Assembly: GCA_963575745.1 (NCBI GenBank)
Contig: CAUYUJ010022081.1
Span: 1-64,000 of the forward strand
Reading direction: 5' to 3'
DNA length: 64,000 bases
From: Prorocentrum cordatum
Lineage: Eukaryota; Sar; Dinophyceae; Prorocentrales; Prorocentraceae
The translations under genes were made by a program, and so were the position numbers. Shown here piece by piece: positions 39,401 through 47,719 of the stretch (positions are counted from its first letter, which is position 1; each line of letters begins with the position of its first letter). The notes beneath the pieces are model-generated. The model was given only the letters and a program-made list of their open reading frames with translations. It was not told the origin of the DNA and searched no databases.

Positions 39401-41853
39401 ACGATCGAACATGACGGGTCGATCCTAGGTCCGATCCACTCCGTGTGCTTGAGGTGCCGTGGCCCCAGGAAAGCTTCCACCTCCATAGCCATAACTGTCG
39501 GTGAGAAATCCAGCTCGATCCCCGTGTCGATTAGCCAGCCCAAGTCCAACGAATCGTAGAACTGCTCCATATCCGCGAACAACTCCGCATGTGCAATGCC
39601 CATGGAGTGACCCGTCTCGTCGAGGGTAGCTCGCAGCAATGCCGCTCGTAACGCTGAGGAACCACGCAACGCAGTATCCCAATGGTCCTCCAACTGCTGC
39701 GTCCACGACTCGAACACTCCCGAACGCATTCGTGACCATATACGAATCGTCATAGGTAAAAGCCCGAGGACCCGATCACCTCCTGCTGGTTTGCCCGCAA
39801 TCGCGCCGATGGTGCCGAGAACTTGAGGAGGCCACATCGGATGTTCTTCGGCTTGCGCGATGATCTCCATAAAGTCGTACTTGGCCTGGTCAGGGAGCCT
39901 CTCGATTTCCAAGGGACCTATCGCATCGATACCTCGTGCCTTCTTGACCCCCATACGGTGGGTGGCTGCGTTGAGGTCCTGGATCGTGAGCTGTGGGAGG
40001 TCCTCTTGGGCTGCCGAGAGTCGGCAACGGCGAAGAGCGCCTGCAAGTGCTGTCTGTCTATGCGGTGCAGCCGTCCACTTCTTGGCCCAACTTTCGCTCT
40101 TGTGGCTCATGATGAGGATGGGGTCGGCCACGATCTTGTCTGAGATCATCTCTTCGAGCCGCGGCTGCTGCGTGTCCTTCGTCCATCTGTGCAAGGCCCC
40201 AGGGGTCTTCTTCCACATATCTTGCGCCCACTTGATGAAGCCCTTTGTGCCATCTGCCAGAGCTCTCCGCGCAGCTTGTCCTGCCAACCTCTCGGTGATC
40301 TCTATCACGTCCTCTCGCTCCTGACGGACTGGGCTGAAGATGTCGTGCGCCAGCTGCTGCCACTGGTTGAGCAGCTCGATATCCTTGTGCTTGCTGACCC
40401 CGTGCACCTGCTGTATGCGCTGTCGAAAATCTTGCCCTCGTTGTTGTAGCTGCTGAGGGTCTTTGTTGTTTTTCACTAGGCCGTTAATCGCGATCACCTG
40501 CGTGTGCATGATGGCCCGCCAATCTGCCTCGGGATTGTACAGATGCGGTCTGCCTGGCGATGCTGTGCTCTTTTTCCACTTGATGCCGAAACCCTGCGCC
40601 CTACCACGGTAGCCGTCTCGTTGGTGCTGAGGGACCTCTGAATGCTGTAAGACTGCCTCCTCCACGGCCTCGATCCACCTGCCGTAGCTGTTCGCCAACT
40701 TCTGCGCCAGCAGTGGGCGGTCACGATAGGCCTGAGGTCGCCATCGGTCCCATCTGAGTTGAATATCTGGTGGGATACCAGACAATCCCCATTTGGCATA
40801 CTCCCACGCAGCGCTACTGATGTGGAAGTTGATGGACGGTGAGGCCGCGCTTGGAGTCTGAGTTGTCGGGGATGTGTCCGGAGCCGTTGTGCCTGGATCC
40901 TGCTCAAGAAGGTCGAAGCCATGCCGAAGTTCAGGTGCCAGCTCTTCGCGACGCTGTTGGCGGCGTACCTGCTGCTTACTCCGCTTGCTGTTCAGGTCCT
41001 TCTGCTTCTTCGGCCTCGGCTCCGTGGGCAAGGCTTTGGGAATGTCCAGCGTGCGGTGCCACCATCGCTGCTTCTTGCCTGCCAACCTGATGCGAAGCCC
41101 ACAATGCGTCGCCCATGGTACTGTCAGCTCTTTGGCAATGGTAAGCCCTTCCTTACAGCCCGCCGCGACAACGCCGTAGTCGTAGAGGGAGCCCTTGTCT
41201 TTGTCGCATGTGACCTCCTCTGGGCCCGTGATGATCTCGCCTCGCATCTGCTCTATCCAACCCGATGCGAGCAGCTCGGTGGGGACGCAGTTCCAATCCG
41301 CCACGACGAGCCATGGGTCCTTCAGCAAGCGCACGAAGGCCGTGAGGGATGCCATGACCTTTCGGTTCCTGCCCGTGAACCGCAGGGTCGGCAGTAGGTA
41401 CGCCGCGATGATGATGAAATTGCCGATGCTGAGGTGCAGCACCATGGGGGAGAAACCGACGAAGGCCGTGTCCCCTTGCTTGTCGTGCTTGCCCTTCCAG
41501 TGCTCCAAGGACGTGGCCTGGATGTGTGTGCGCGTGGCGACAAGCTCACCAGCAGACAATCCCTTATCCGACTTGCCACTGGGGACCGCGGGGGTAATCG
41601 CCGCCTTCCATCCTTCCTTCTGCAGGAACGTCTTCATGGCTGAGACGTGGTTGGGCCCCTTATGTGTCTCCACGAACGCCAGGCAATCGAACTGCTGCGC
41701 GGCTGGGCCCTGTATGTAGTTCTGCACCTGTGGGCCCCACTCCGTAATGTTGCCGAACAGGACCTGGAACTCCTCGCTCTGCTGCTGGGTGGACTGCGCC
41801 TCGCTAAAGCCCAGACTGCCCAGCACCATCAGCCAGACCATCAGCTTGCCCAT
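36481..41853 (-). CDS. ORF2 of LINE element 4: endonuclease-RT-RNase H polyprotein
   Basis: 1790 aa from ATG 41853, chosen because upstream codons in this frame are an antiframe of ORF1. It opens with a hydrophobic MGKLMVWLMVLGSLGFSEAQ. EEP residues: E62 (FVETH), D186/N188 (VVADWN), D225 (SLYDYG) and H250 (PWATH). RT: D761 (FADMEQFYDS), Q823 (SAQGTRF) and YVDD at 851-854. A CERC...HRIYTC knuckle precedes RNase H with D1300 (FGDGSGG), E1350 (RAEITAF), D1370 (VTDHYPL) and D1439 (SFADALA). Cys-rich segments (FCTACRQYI; LFCARCAAHG) follow, then three GEGL repeats. It should nick DNA and copy its RNA by target priming. No stop or frameshift is seen, so it is potentially active. Confidence 0.85.
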   Translation of the reverse strand: MGKLMVWLMVLGSLGFSEAQSTQQQSEEFQVLFGNITEWGPQVQNYIQGPAAQQFDCLAFVETHKGPNHVSAMKTFLQKEGWKAAITPAVPSGKSDKGLSAGELVATRTHIQATSLEHWKGKHDKQGDTAFVGFSPMVLHLSIGNFIIIAAYLLPTLRFTGRNRKVMASLTAFVRLLKDPWLVVADWNCVPTELLASGWIEQMRGEIITGPEEVTCDKDKGSLYDYGVVAAGCKEGLTIAKELTVPWATHCGLRIRLAGKKQRWWHRTLDIPKALPTEPRPKKQKDLNSKRSKQQVRRQQRREELAPELRHGFDLLEQDPGTTAPDTSPTTQTPSAASPSINFHISSAAWEYAKWGLSGIPPDIQLRWDRWRPQAYRDRPLLAQKLANSYGRWIEAVEEAVLQHSEVPQHQRDGYRGRAQGFGIKWKKSTASPGRPHLYNPEADWRAIMHTQVIAINGLVKNNKDPQQLQQRGQDFRQRIQQVHGVSKHKDIELLNQWQQLAHDIFSPVRQEREDVIEITERLAGQAARRALADGTKGFIKWAQDMWKKTPGALHRWTKDTQQPRLEEMISDKIVADPILIMSHKSESWAKKWTAAPHRQTALAGALRRCRLSAAQEDLPQLTIQDLNAATHRMGVKKARGIDAIGPLEIERLPDQAKYDFMEIIAQAEEHPMWPPQVLGTIGAIAGKPAGGDRVLGLLPMTIRIWSRMRSGVFESWTQQLEDHWDTALRGSSALRAALLRATLDETGHSMGIAHAELFADMEQFYDSLDLGWLIDTGIELDFSPTVMAMEVEAFLGPRHLKHTEWIGPRIDPSCSIVAGSAQGTRFAKVYLFPLLDAAQKRVQAAGLWTYVDDTVGRVEGTEETVEQQMVELVDEFIIQAEQRSLIISPKTVLVASNPKLRRRIWRRLQHRGLPGKQQSDMVDLGTDVSGMGKRTQKKARARQRKAKQRAGKIFRLRRMATRVARITQGLFTTGVSPQESYGHEVWGIAPSRILQLRRMAMKSAAGTGPGRCLSTGMAVLYHLKDPGISLRRQLVSEWLHQWLLHPEIHRRVRQVWGPTHRKLVRAGTQLWRKVHGPVAAVQATLMAAGWKPLQAALWKRPTPQGDEQWQLPFIDDDGNCDIDAIEYTQLLEDLEYDLEMARWAQAAAHLHGDDLQRGGDIWHISKEQQRYNQRAEWQDWALNNVVVTGGQWTRQRQIQEGYECDTNICERCKQEPETIFHRIYTCTANTGHENYEKTDYLVPKALAGVEANPTLWLRGVPPRELTHPVVNDIDRQDYVRFGDHEAARVPGRSLYLFGDGSGGFHGGDPRRRRVGIGVATMKMIDGKWGMSAGTMADLPGRRQTVPRAEITAFAIAIEETRGDIVYVTDHYPLPTAWTKGRAQDPGRGKNADLWARIKRAVMDTSPRHIVVEWTPSHQDEDEADLVNPIFAMGNSFADALATVAAEASWERVCTPLPRTDEWDAICAHARLRARQASADTANIDPWCAERPSTAKPNAKRDRVKEVVDKMKQHDMVRLKNKWFCTACRQYITADALQEFATTECNATFITANEIVEVKGDRFMGHGRIHRSHVVSEWARCGLLFCARCAAHGTTIGKRLREQCSETITKYGQDALNKIRDGRYPGYRKEPPKAAQEAQIARQVRELHDQERLAPHEYCGPLVLKEPPPEPHPAPRLRRITRKTPAASFRPAAVHPPDCERDPLPEPMLQELGDYDDPETQRDIDDFFSEAPLRGEGLDRGVPQRGEGLGHSMPQHGEGLDRADRRHAAGSETAPPRRALDARSHVGHEC

Positions 41854-42964
41854 GAGCTTCGCGAGCCTTGCGCCTCTCAGCCCGAGCCTGCTCCAAGGCC
41901 GCCAGGTTGGCGTCCCTGATCTTCTTCTTCTCGTCCTCAGGGTTGATGGCTGCCGCACCCGCGCCGTTGCTCGCAGTCGCTGCCGTTGCTGTGGTGGGTG
42001 TCTCTGCCGCAGGGGGTTCCTCCTCCACTGTCTCTGCCTTGGGCCCGTCAGCTCCTGCTTCGACCTTACGCTTCTTTTTGGGGGCCTGCATGGCCATCTT
42101 TGCCTTCTGGTGGATCTCCTCGATGTACTTGAACTTCGCCTGTAGGGTGCCCAGCTGCTCCTTCTGGAAATGCTCCAGCTCGCTCTTCCACTGCATGATG
42201 CTGTCCATCTCCTCGGTCGGTATGTCGCACTCCTCGAGGCCCTCGAAGAGCGAGCCGTCGTACTCGAACTTGACGTTGAGGGTCTTCTCTTCGGGCTTGA
42301 CCACGATGATGCCCGACTCCTGGTTGGCCTGTTGGAGCGCCGTGAGATGCCGCTGCTGCACCTCGACCCTCTGCTGGGCCAACTTCTCCATCTTCTCGAG
42401 CTGGTCATCCAAGTACAGCTGCGCGCCCGTGAGCTTCGTCCGCTGCTTCTCGATGCGGTTGTCCAGCTCCTTGAGCGAGCGATTGGCGTCAGCCAGCAGC
42501 TGGGCGCCTGTACGCTGCTTGGGTGGGGCTGGTGCAGGCTTGGCGTTGGCCTCCTCCTCCTGGGCCTTGCGACGTAGCGTGTCCAAGGCGGCCGTGATGG
42601 TGGGGTCGATCTTCTCACCGACGCCTTGGTACGCTGCCAAGCTCGTGCTGAGGGAGACCGTGGTGAGCGGGTCGGGCTGGCCGACGTCGCCCATCTGCGC
42701 ATCCACGGTGTCCCAGCCTGCCGTGGTGCTTGCGTACGTAGAGTACCGCCATGGTGCCCACTTCTTCCACTGCCGCCCCGAGCGTGGCCAACCCGCAGAA
42801 TGAGATCCATTATGTGCCCAAACTCCAGACGGTGACGGTGGGGCGCCGACGGTGGGGCGGAGCTTCGCCTTGCACTTGAAGCACTCGGCGTTGTTGCTCC
42901 AGTTCCACTTGTACCCGCACGCTTTGCACCCAATATACCCCGCTGCTTTGCCATCGCCTCCCAT
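41804..42964 (-). CDS. ORF1 of LINE element 4: zinc finger and coiled-coil protein
   Basis: 386 aa, ATG at 42964, about 180 nt after the SL. The N-terminal Cys4 finger C13-x2-C16-x11-C28-x2-C31 resembles RanBP2-type fingers (CGYKWNWSNNAEC). A long charged helical region (about residues 130-290; RIEKQRTKLTGAQLYLDDQL, QQRVEVQQRHLTALQQANQE) predicts a coiled coil. A classic basic nuclear localisation string PKKKRKV lies at 295-301. A second helix (DEKKKIRDANLAALEQARAE) lies near the end. Expected to bind element RNA as a multimer. The 3' end overlaps ORF2 by 50 nt in another frame. Confidence 0.8.
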   Translation of the reverse strand: MGGDGKAAGYIGCKACGYKWNWSNNAECFKCKAKLRPTVGAPPSPSGVWAHNGSHSAGWPRSGRQWKKWAPWRYSTYASTTAGWDTVDAQMGDVGQPDPLTTVSLSTSLAAYQGVGEKIDPTITAALDTLRRKAQEEEANAKPAPAPPKQRTGAQLLADANRSLKELDNRIEKQRTKLTGAQLYLDDQLEKMEKLAQQRVEVQQRHLTALQQANQESGIIVVKPEEKTLNVKFEYDGSLFEGLEECDIPTEEMDSIMQWKSELEHFQKEQLGTLQAKFKYIEEIHQKAKMAMQAPKKKRKVEAGADGPKAETVEEEPPAAETPTTATAATASNGAGAAAINPEDEKKKIRDANLAALEQARAERRKAREAHGQADGLADGAGQSGL

Positions 42965-43144
42965 GCCGCAAGGCGCTGAGAAGCTGGAGTGCGGTCGCGC
43001 GCGCGCGCGGCTGTGCTCACCTGCGGGCTGCAGGCGGCACGCAGAGTCCTGGGGCGGACCAGGCTCTGCGAAGCAGACGGGGTATGCCGCGGACTAGCGG
43101 TATCCAGTTGCGCCAATGCGGGCTCAGCCCGCAGATGCATCAGT

Positions 43145-43166
43145 CTTGAGCCAAAATGGCTACGGA
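43145..43166 (-). other. Complete dinoflagellate spliced-leader sequence (relict)
   Basis: Reverse complement is T-C followed by CGTAGCCATTTTGGCTCAAG, an exact fit to the 22-nt DinoSL (first base D = T). The next bases are ACTGATGC, not an SL RNA intron (no GT), so it is the 5' end of a trans-spliced transcript that was reverse transcribed. It is not an SL RNA gene. Confidence 0.9.
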
Positions 43167-43310
43167 GAGGAGGAGGAGGAGGAGGAGGAGGAGGAGGAGA
43201 GGAGGAGGAGCGCGAGATGAGGAAGGGAGGGAGGAGAGAGGGAGGAGGAGGAGGAATGGAGGAGGATAGGAGGAGGAGGGCAGGAGAGATGAGGATGAGG
43301 AGGAGGGAGG
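43167..43310. repeat. GGA array abutting SL of element 4
   Basis: GGA/GGGA triplets start within three bases of the SL. Confidence 0.95.
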
Positions 43311-43424
43311 AATGGAGGTGAGAGTTAGGCGTGGGGTGGTTATGGGGTGATGGTTCTTAGGCGGAGAAATGAAGGCGGAGGTAGGCGGTCGTTCGGTCTG
43401 CTTCAATCGGCTGTCTGCGCGTCT

Positions 43425-43770
43425 TCTTCTTCGCTTCTTGCGTCAGGGTTGGTCTTTCATCTTCTTTCGTCTTCCGTTCTCTTCTTCTTCCTTTCCTTCT
43501 TTTCTGCGTCGAGTCTTCGTCTCTTTCTTCTTCTTCTTCTTCTTCTTCTTCTATTTCTCGTTTTCTTTTTCGGTCTGTTCTTGCTTCTTCTTCTCTTCTG
43601 TCGTTTGTTGCTTTCTTTTTTCTTTCTTTGTTTGTCTTGCTCTTCTTGTCTTCTGTTTGCTTCTATTCTTCTTCTTCTTCGTCTTCGCTTCTTCTTTTCT
43701 TGTCTTCTCTTCTTCTCTCTCTTCTTCTTGTCTGCTTCCCTTTTTTTTAGCTTCTTCTTCCCTCCCCTCC
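43425..43770. repeat. CTT/TTC-rich array
   Basis: Degenerate TTC/TCT repeats over about 340 bases. Confidence 0.9.
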
Positions 43771-44017
43771 TAATTTGATCAGTATTCCGCTCTCGGCTGC
43801 TTTCGGCCGCGCCCTACGCAAGTGCCCGCGCTCCCGCCCCTGGCACGCTCGGAGGGGGCCCTCTGATCTCTCCCAACTTCTGACGCGCCGAGTCCTCGGA
43901 GGGCGGGGCCGCCGGCGAGAGCGCCCCCAGTCGGGACCACTCCCCCGTTAGCGCAGGGCGGGGGGGCAACAAGGGATGGGCAAAGGTGGGGCCCTCGGAC
44001 TCGCTCAACCTGGCTAG

Positions 44018-44065
44018 CTCTCCTCCTCCTCCTCCTCCTCCTCCTCCTCCTCCTCCTCCTCCTCC
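44018..44065. repeat. TCC array
   Basis: Clean CTC/TCC run. Confidence 0.95.
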
Positions 44066-44079
44066 TGTTCGCTCTTCGC

Positions 44080-44240
44080 AGCAATCGATACCGAGGAGGC
44101 AAGGTGCGCGGTACTCTCGGAAACTGACCTGATCGGTATTGAGAGGCCCGCTGTGGCGTGCTTCATAATCAAAGACCTCCAACACGCCATCAGATGGCGG
44201 ACCCGCCCTAGAGCCTCTTCGGCAATCCCTGGTGCCGTCT
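44080..44240 (+). CDS. Exon-like fragment, unassigned
   Basis: After TCTTCGCAG the frame reads AIDTEEARCAVLSETDLIGI and ERPAVACFIIKDLQHAIRWR to a TAG at 44238. Convincing composition and an acceptor-like CAG at its left edge. No partner exon found; no family recognised. Confidence 0.35.
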
Positions 44241-44394
44241 AGGAAGCCCTCGTGGCCTATCGCAGGCGCCAGCAGTGCCCAACACCCTGAGGCGCGTGCT
44301 AAAAACCCGCCATGCCGCCACGAGACGGCCACCGAGCTCCTCAGACAGGCCCCCGAGGCCCCCCCCGAGAGCCCCCCCCACCTGGAGGGCCGCG

Positions 44395-44771
44395 GGATCG
44401 GCGGCGAGCCGGGGGGGGGGGAGTGAGGAAGCGCAGGCCTTCTCAGAAGGCTCGGAAGTCCCCGGGCCGTCTGAGAAGCTGTCCGAGCCTTCCCTTAGGT
44501 CGGGCATGTCCCCCTACAGGCGGATTTTGGATGAAACATAAACAATGGTCAAACAAGATAACTCCAAAATTATCAAAAATAGCAGACACATCGTCCCCAG
44601 ACAATTTTTAGTATTTTGAATATTCCCCATGTAGAGGGACAGGCCCGACTTGAGCGGTCCCCGGAGACACAGGAAGCTTCTCAGAGGGCGCGAGGGCTTC
44701 TGACGAGGCCCGCCGCCTTGCGAGGAGGCCTTCTCCTTCTCGCCTCCCTCCGTCGCTCGACGCCGACGAGA
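44395..44771. mobile_element. F3 element, copy 3, interrupted by F1
   Basis: Inverted relative to the 31850 copy. CAGGCCTTCTCAGAAGGCTC on the left and GCCTTCTCCTTCTCGCCT on the right; F1 sits at 44496-44652. Confidence 0.75.
44496..44652 (+). mobile_element. F1 MITE inserted in F3
   Basis: TAGGTCGGGCATGTCCCCCT ... GGGACAGGCCCGACTTG. Flanks AGCCTTCCCT / AGCGGTCCCC. The uninterrupted F3 at 31955-31976 reads AGCTTCCCCC on the complementary strand. Confidence 0.85.
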
Positions 44772-45219
44772 GGCCAGAACAAGGGGGACTCGAAAAAATC
44801 CCAGAGCCCCCCCCCCAAAATGCCTCCCCCCCGGGACCGCGCGGACAGGCCCCCAAGAGACCCTCGGGAATCCCAAAGAGGCGCCCCAAAGAGGCCCCGA
44901 AGAGGGTCCGCAAGAGGTCCTTTCTCTACACGGCTCGAACTGAACAAGGTTTTTGTTGCGTTTTCCTCTCTGTCTTCGGTCTCCCTCGTTCTATCTTCCG
45001 CTTCAAGCGAAATTTCGGGTTCCGTTTTGTTCTGTTGCTGGCTTCTGGTGCCCTGCCCGCCGTCCCCCAGCGCCGGGGGGCAACCCTGGCAAGACCTCCC
45101 TCAACATCACCTTTACGCGCAACACCCAGGTCACGAACACATGCCAGAGAAGCACGGTCCATCGGCACATGCTCGCACAAGCCGCTCATCCTTAGAGGAC
45201 GGATCTGCATCGACCACGG
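44772..45219. other. No gene recognised
   Basis: Contains a CCCAAAGAGGC-type degenerate repeat at 44860-44925, similar to that inside the long F1 member at 16181. Confidence 0.35.
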
Positions 45220-45685
45220 CCCCCCTCCCCCCCTCCCCCTCCTCCCCCTCCTCCCCCTCCTTCTCCTCCACCTCCTCCTCCTCCTCCTCCTCCTCTCCTC
45301 CTCCTTTCCTCCTCCTCCTTTCCTCCTCCTCCTTTCTCCTCCTCCTTCCTCCTCTATGAACCCTCCTCCTCCTCCCTCCTCCTCCTCCTCCTCCTCCTCC
45401 TCCCTCCTCCTCCCCTCCCCCTCCTTTCCTCCTCGTCCTCCTCCTTTTCCTCCTCCTCCCTTGCCTCTCCGCCTCCTTCATCCTCCTCCTCCTTTCCCCC
45501 TCACTCCTCCTACCCCCCCCCTCCTCCCTCCCCCTCCCCCTCCATCCTCCGCCTCCCTCCTCATCCTCCTCATCCACCATCCTTCCTCCGTCCACCTTCC
45601 TCCTCCCCATCCTCCCGCCCTCACCTCCTCCTCCCCAATCCTCCCCCTCCTCCTCCTCCTCCTCCACCTCCTCCTCCTCGCTGGC
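45220..45685. repeat. TCC/CCT array
   Basis: About 460 bases of TCC triplets with CCCTCC interruptions. Confidence 0.95.
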
Positions 45686-45689
45686 CCAC

Positions 45690-45862
45690 AAGAGACCTTC
45701 CACAAGAAACCCAACCCTGAGACCCCAGGCCGCCCCTTGATCCTCGGTGTGGGAACGCCGCACTCTCCACGGCGAGACCATCGAAGCCCGATCAGCCCAC
45801 AGGGCACCCTGGAGGAGTGCAGGGTGTCTCTAGGCATGGGCCCCCACTGTGTACATGTGCAC
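45690..45862. repeat. F2 dispersed repeat, copy without F1
   Basis: ACCTTCCACAAGAAACCCAA then CCTGAGACCCCAGGC and CAGGGCACCCTGGAGG. Uninterrupted counterpart of the 26576 F1 insertion. Confidence 0.7.
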
Positions 45863-45894
45863 ATGTGCATGCGCGCAGTTCTTTCTCATTCGAC

Positions 45895-46020
45895 CCCCGA
45901 TGCTCGATCCTCGAACGTCGAAGGCCAGCAACGATCCCCGATCCTCCCTTTCGAGATCCTCGATCCTCCTCGTTCTCGAGCAGAGATCCTCGACCCTCGA
46001 ACCTCGATCCTGTAGACTTG
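45895..46020. repeat. GATCCTCGA short repeat cluster
   Basis: GATCCTCGA and variants recur about nine times, irregularly spaced. Confidence 0.7.
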
Positions 46021-46189
46021 CCGACCCAGACGTACCGGTGCTGCACGGAGGCAAGGGGCCCCATCCCGAGCTCGGGAAACGTCCAGAAGGGGGGGGGCAC
46101 CCAAGAGGCAGGGGTCCGCACAGCGCGACACGAGGCACTGGCGCGGACAAGGGCACCGAGGGGGCACATTCAGACACGAAGAGCACGCA

Positions 46190-46194
46190 GGCAG

Positions 46195-46230
<36 letters not shown>
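46190..46230. repeat. GCAA tetranucleotide run
   Basis: About ten GCAA units. Confidence 0.95.
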
Positions 46231-46520
46231 AATGCCGAGCAGGAAGCGCACATGATGAGCACATGGCCACTACCGCGCTGCATCGCAGGACTCGCGGACC
46301 CCGTTCTGCCACGCCGTGGCCGAAGACATGGTGTCCTGCCACAGCGCCAGAAGGGCCCCCATACAGCCGGCTGAAATCTGGGGAGATACAACTTGACCCC
46401 TGCGATGATACTCCCCACCCTCCTTCTCCTCTTCTTCCTCCTCCTCCTCCTCCTCCTCCTCTCGGCGCTGGAAGCGGCCAAGTACTGAGGAAGATCTGAA
46501 ACTTATAGTGCTCCCATCGT

Positions 46521-46676
46521 ACTTGAGGGCCACACCTCACAAATAATTTCGAGCGCCCAGTAAAGTGTCGAAACAGTGTCGAACGAGTATCGCCTCCCAG
46601 GGCCCGACACATGAAAACCCTCCAAATTCTGTACTTTCCTGGTGCTCGAAATTCTTTCTGGCGATCACGGCTAAAG
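46521..46676. mobile_element. F9 inverted-repeat element, copy 1
   Basis: AAATAATTTCGAGCGCC near the left and GGTGCTCGAAATTCTTTCTG near the right are inverted. Shares AAACAGTGTCG and CAGGGCCCGACAC with 47518-47690. Confidence 0.7.
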
Positions 46677-46844
46677 CAGGTTGAAACCTCATAATCTGAA
46701 ACCAGCTTGCATGCCTCAGATGTCGTCCCCGGTCTCTTTTACCCCCATTGCACCAGCCCCCGTTTGGCGGCGCGAAGATTGGGGAGGGGGAAGGCTTCTT
46801 AGAATGACGCTGCTTCTTATAAAGAACCCACAAAAGACGCGCGC

Positions 46845-47222
46845 GCCCAACTATGTACATGAGCACGGCCCCTCGATCCGCAAGACTTGAGCAGGGACCG
46901 ACCGTCCCAGTATTCCTATAGGCCTCTACGAAATGTTCTTAGCACATGACAGGCTGATGAGGTAGCACAAGAGAGGTAGCACAAGACAGGCTGAGCCAAG
47001 GCTGAGACAATACCTCTACGAACATGAACCCGATGAGGTAGCACAAGACAGGCTCAGCCAGAAATGTTCCAAGAACATGTCGTGCAGACCACAACAGGCT
47101 CTCATATCATTTTTGTGGCAAGCCTATAGGCGAGCTAAGGCGCTTCGCCACTGCTTGAACGACTGGCCGCATGATACGAACATTCGCGCACTCCCGAAAC
47201 CAGCGTGGATTCATGTACACGT
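46845..47222. repeat. F12 repeat interrupted by F10
   Basis: TACATGAGCACGGCCCCTC (46850) and GATACGAACATTCGCGCA (47174) are contiguous in the copy at 24441-24545. Confidence 0.6.
46887..47159. mobile_element. F10 element, copy 1
   Basis: Begins TTGAGCAGGGACCGACCGTC and ends CGCCACTGCTTGAA (complement TTCAAGCAG). Shares GAACATGAACCCGATG, CAGCCAGAAATGTTCCAAGA and TCGTGCA(G/C)ACCAC with 58602-58828. An internal GAGGTAGCACAAGA block is repeated three times. Confidence 0.7.
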
Positions 47223-47385
47223 CGGTCGGAAGAACTAGGTAGAAACATGAAGTAAGAAGGCGGATAAAGTAGATTGGCTCCAGGCCCTCCTAGCGAATAA
47301 CATAACACAGCAAAAGCGTGTCGATTCTTGAAGTAGGAAGGCGCTTGAAGCAAATTGAGATCTGGGGATTCAAGAATGCCTACTT
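47221..47385. repeat. F11 dispersed repeat, copy 1
   Basis: GTCGGTCGGAAGAA then GAAACATGAAGTAAGAAGGC. Homologous to 50638-50790 and, partly, 58248-58385. Confidence 0.6.
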
Positions 47386-47424
47386 TCAACGACCGGCGTG
47401 TACGCGTACGTCCCTCTCCCGCTC

Positions 47425-47500
47425 CTGATCTCAGGAGGCGCGGTCCGAGCCTTCTGAGAAGCAGAGTGCTCCTAAGAGGCCTTCCCCATCCCCCTACCCT
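47425..47500. mobile_element. F3 fragment
   Basis: GTCCGAGCCTTCTGAGAAGC and GAGGCCTTCCCC match part of F3. Confidence 0.45.
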
Positions 47501-47517
47501 GATGTTCTTCCCATCCT

Positions 47518-47690
47518 ACTTAAGGGCCGCATCCCAGAAATAATTTCGAGCACCCCGAAAAATGTCAAAAGAGTGTCAAAAGAGTGTCGAAACAGTGTCG
47601 GGCGAGCGTCTCCCAGGGCCCGACACGTGGAAACCCTTGAATTTCGGTACTCTTTTGGGCGCTCGAAATTCTTCCTGGTGGTCAAGGCTA
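47518..47690. mobile_element. F9 inverted-repeat element, copy 2
   Basis: CAGAAATAATTTCGAGCACC and GGCGCTCGAAATTCTTCCTG inverted ends, with an internal tandem GTGTCAAAAGA. Confidence 0.7.
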
Positions 47691-47719
47691 GAGTAGGCTG
47701 GAGCATCATAACCCTACCC

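Larger units (their letters stand above)
34640..43166 (-). mobile_element. LINE-like element 4: apparently intact, SL-tagged, three ORFs
   Basis: Starts on the minus strand with a complete SL (43166-43145). A 180-nt leader, ORF1 (42964-41804), ORF2 (41853-36481) and ORF3 (36402-34732) follow. All catalytic motifs of endonuclease, RT and RNase H are present in one uninterrupted frame. It is bounded by GGA arrays on both sides (34385-34620 and 43167-43310). The 3' terminus and target duplication are not defined. Confidence 0.75.

Noticed and set aside
41850-43140. N-terminal 429 codons of the open frame containing ORF2
   Set aside because: Ser/Arg/Pro-rich antiframe of ORF1, which has the zinc finger, coiled coil and NLS in another frame; the ORF2 start is placed at 41853.
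43145-43166. SL RNA gene
   Set aside because: No GT intron start, Sm site or SL RNA body follows the 22 bases; the sequence runs into the LINE leader.
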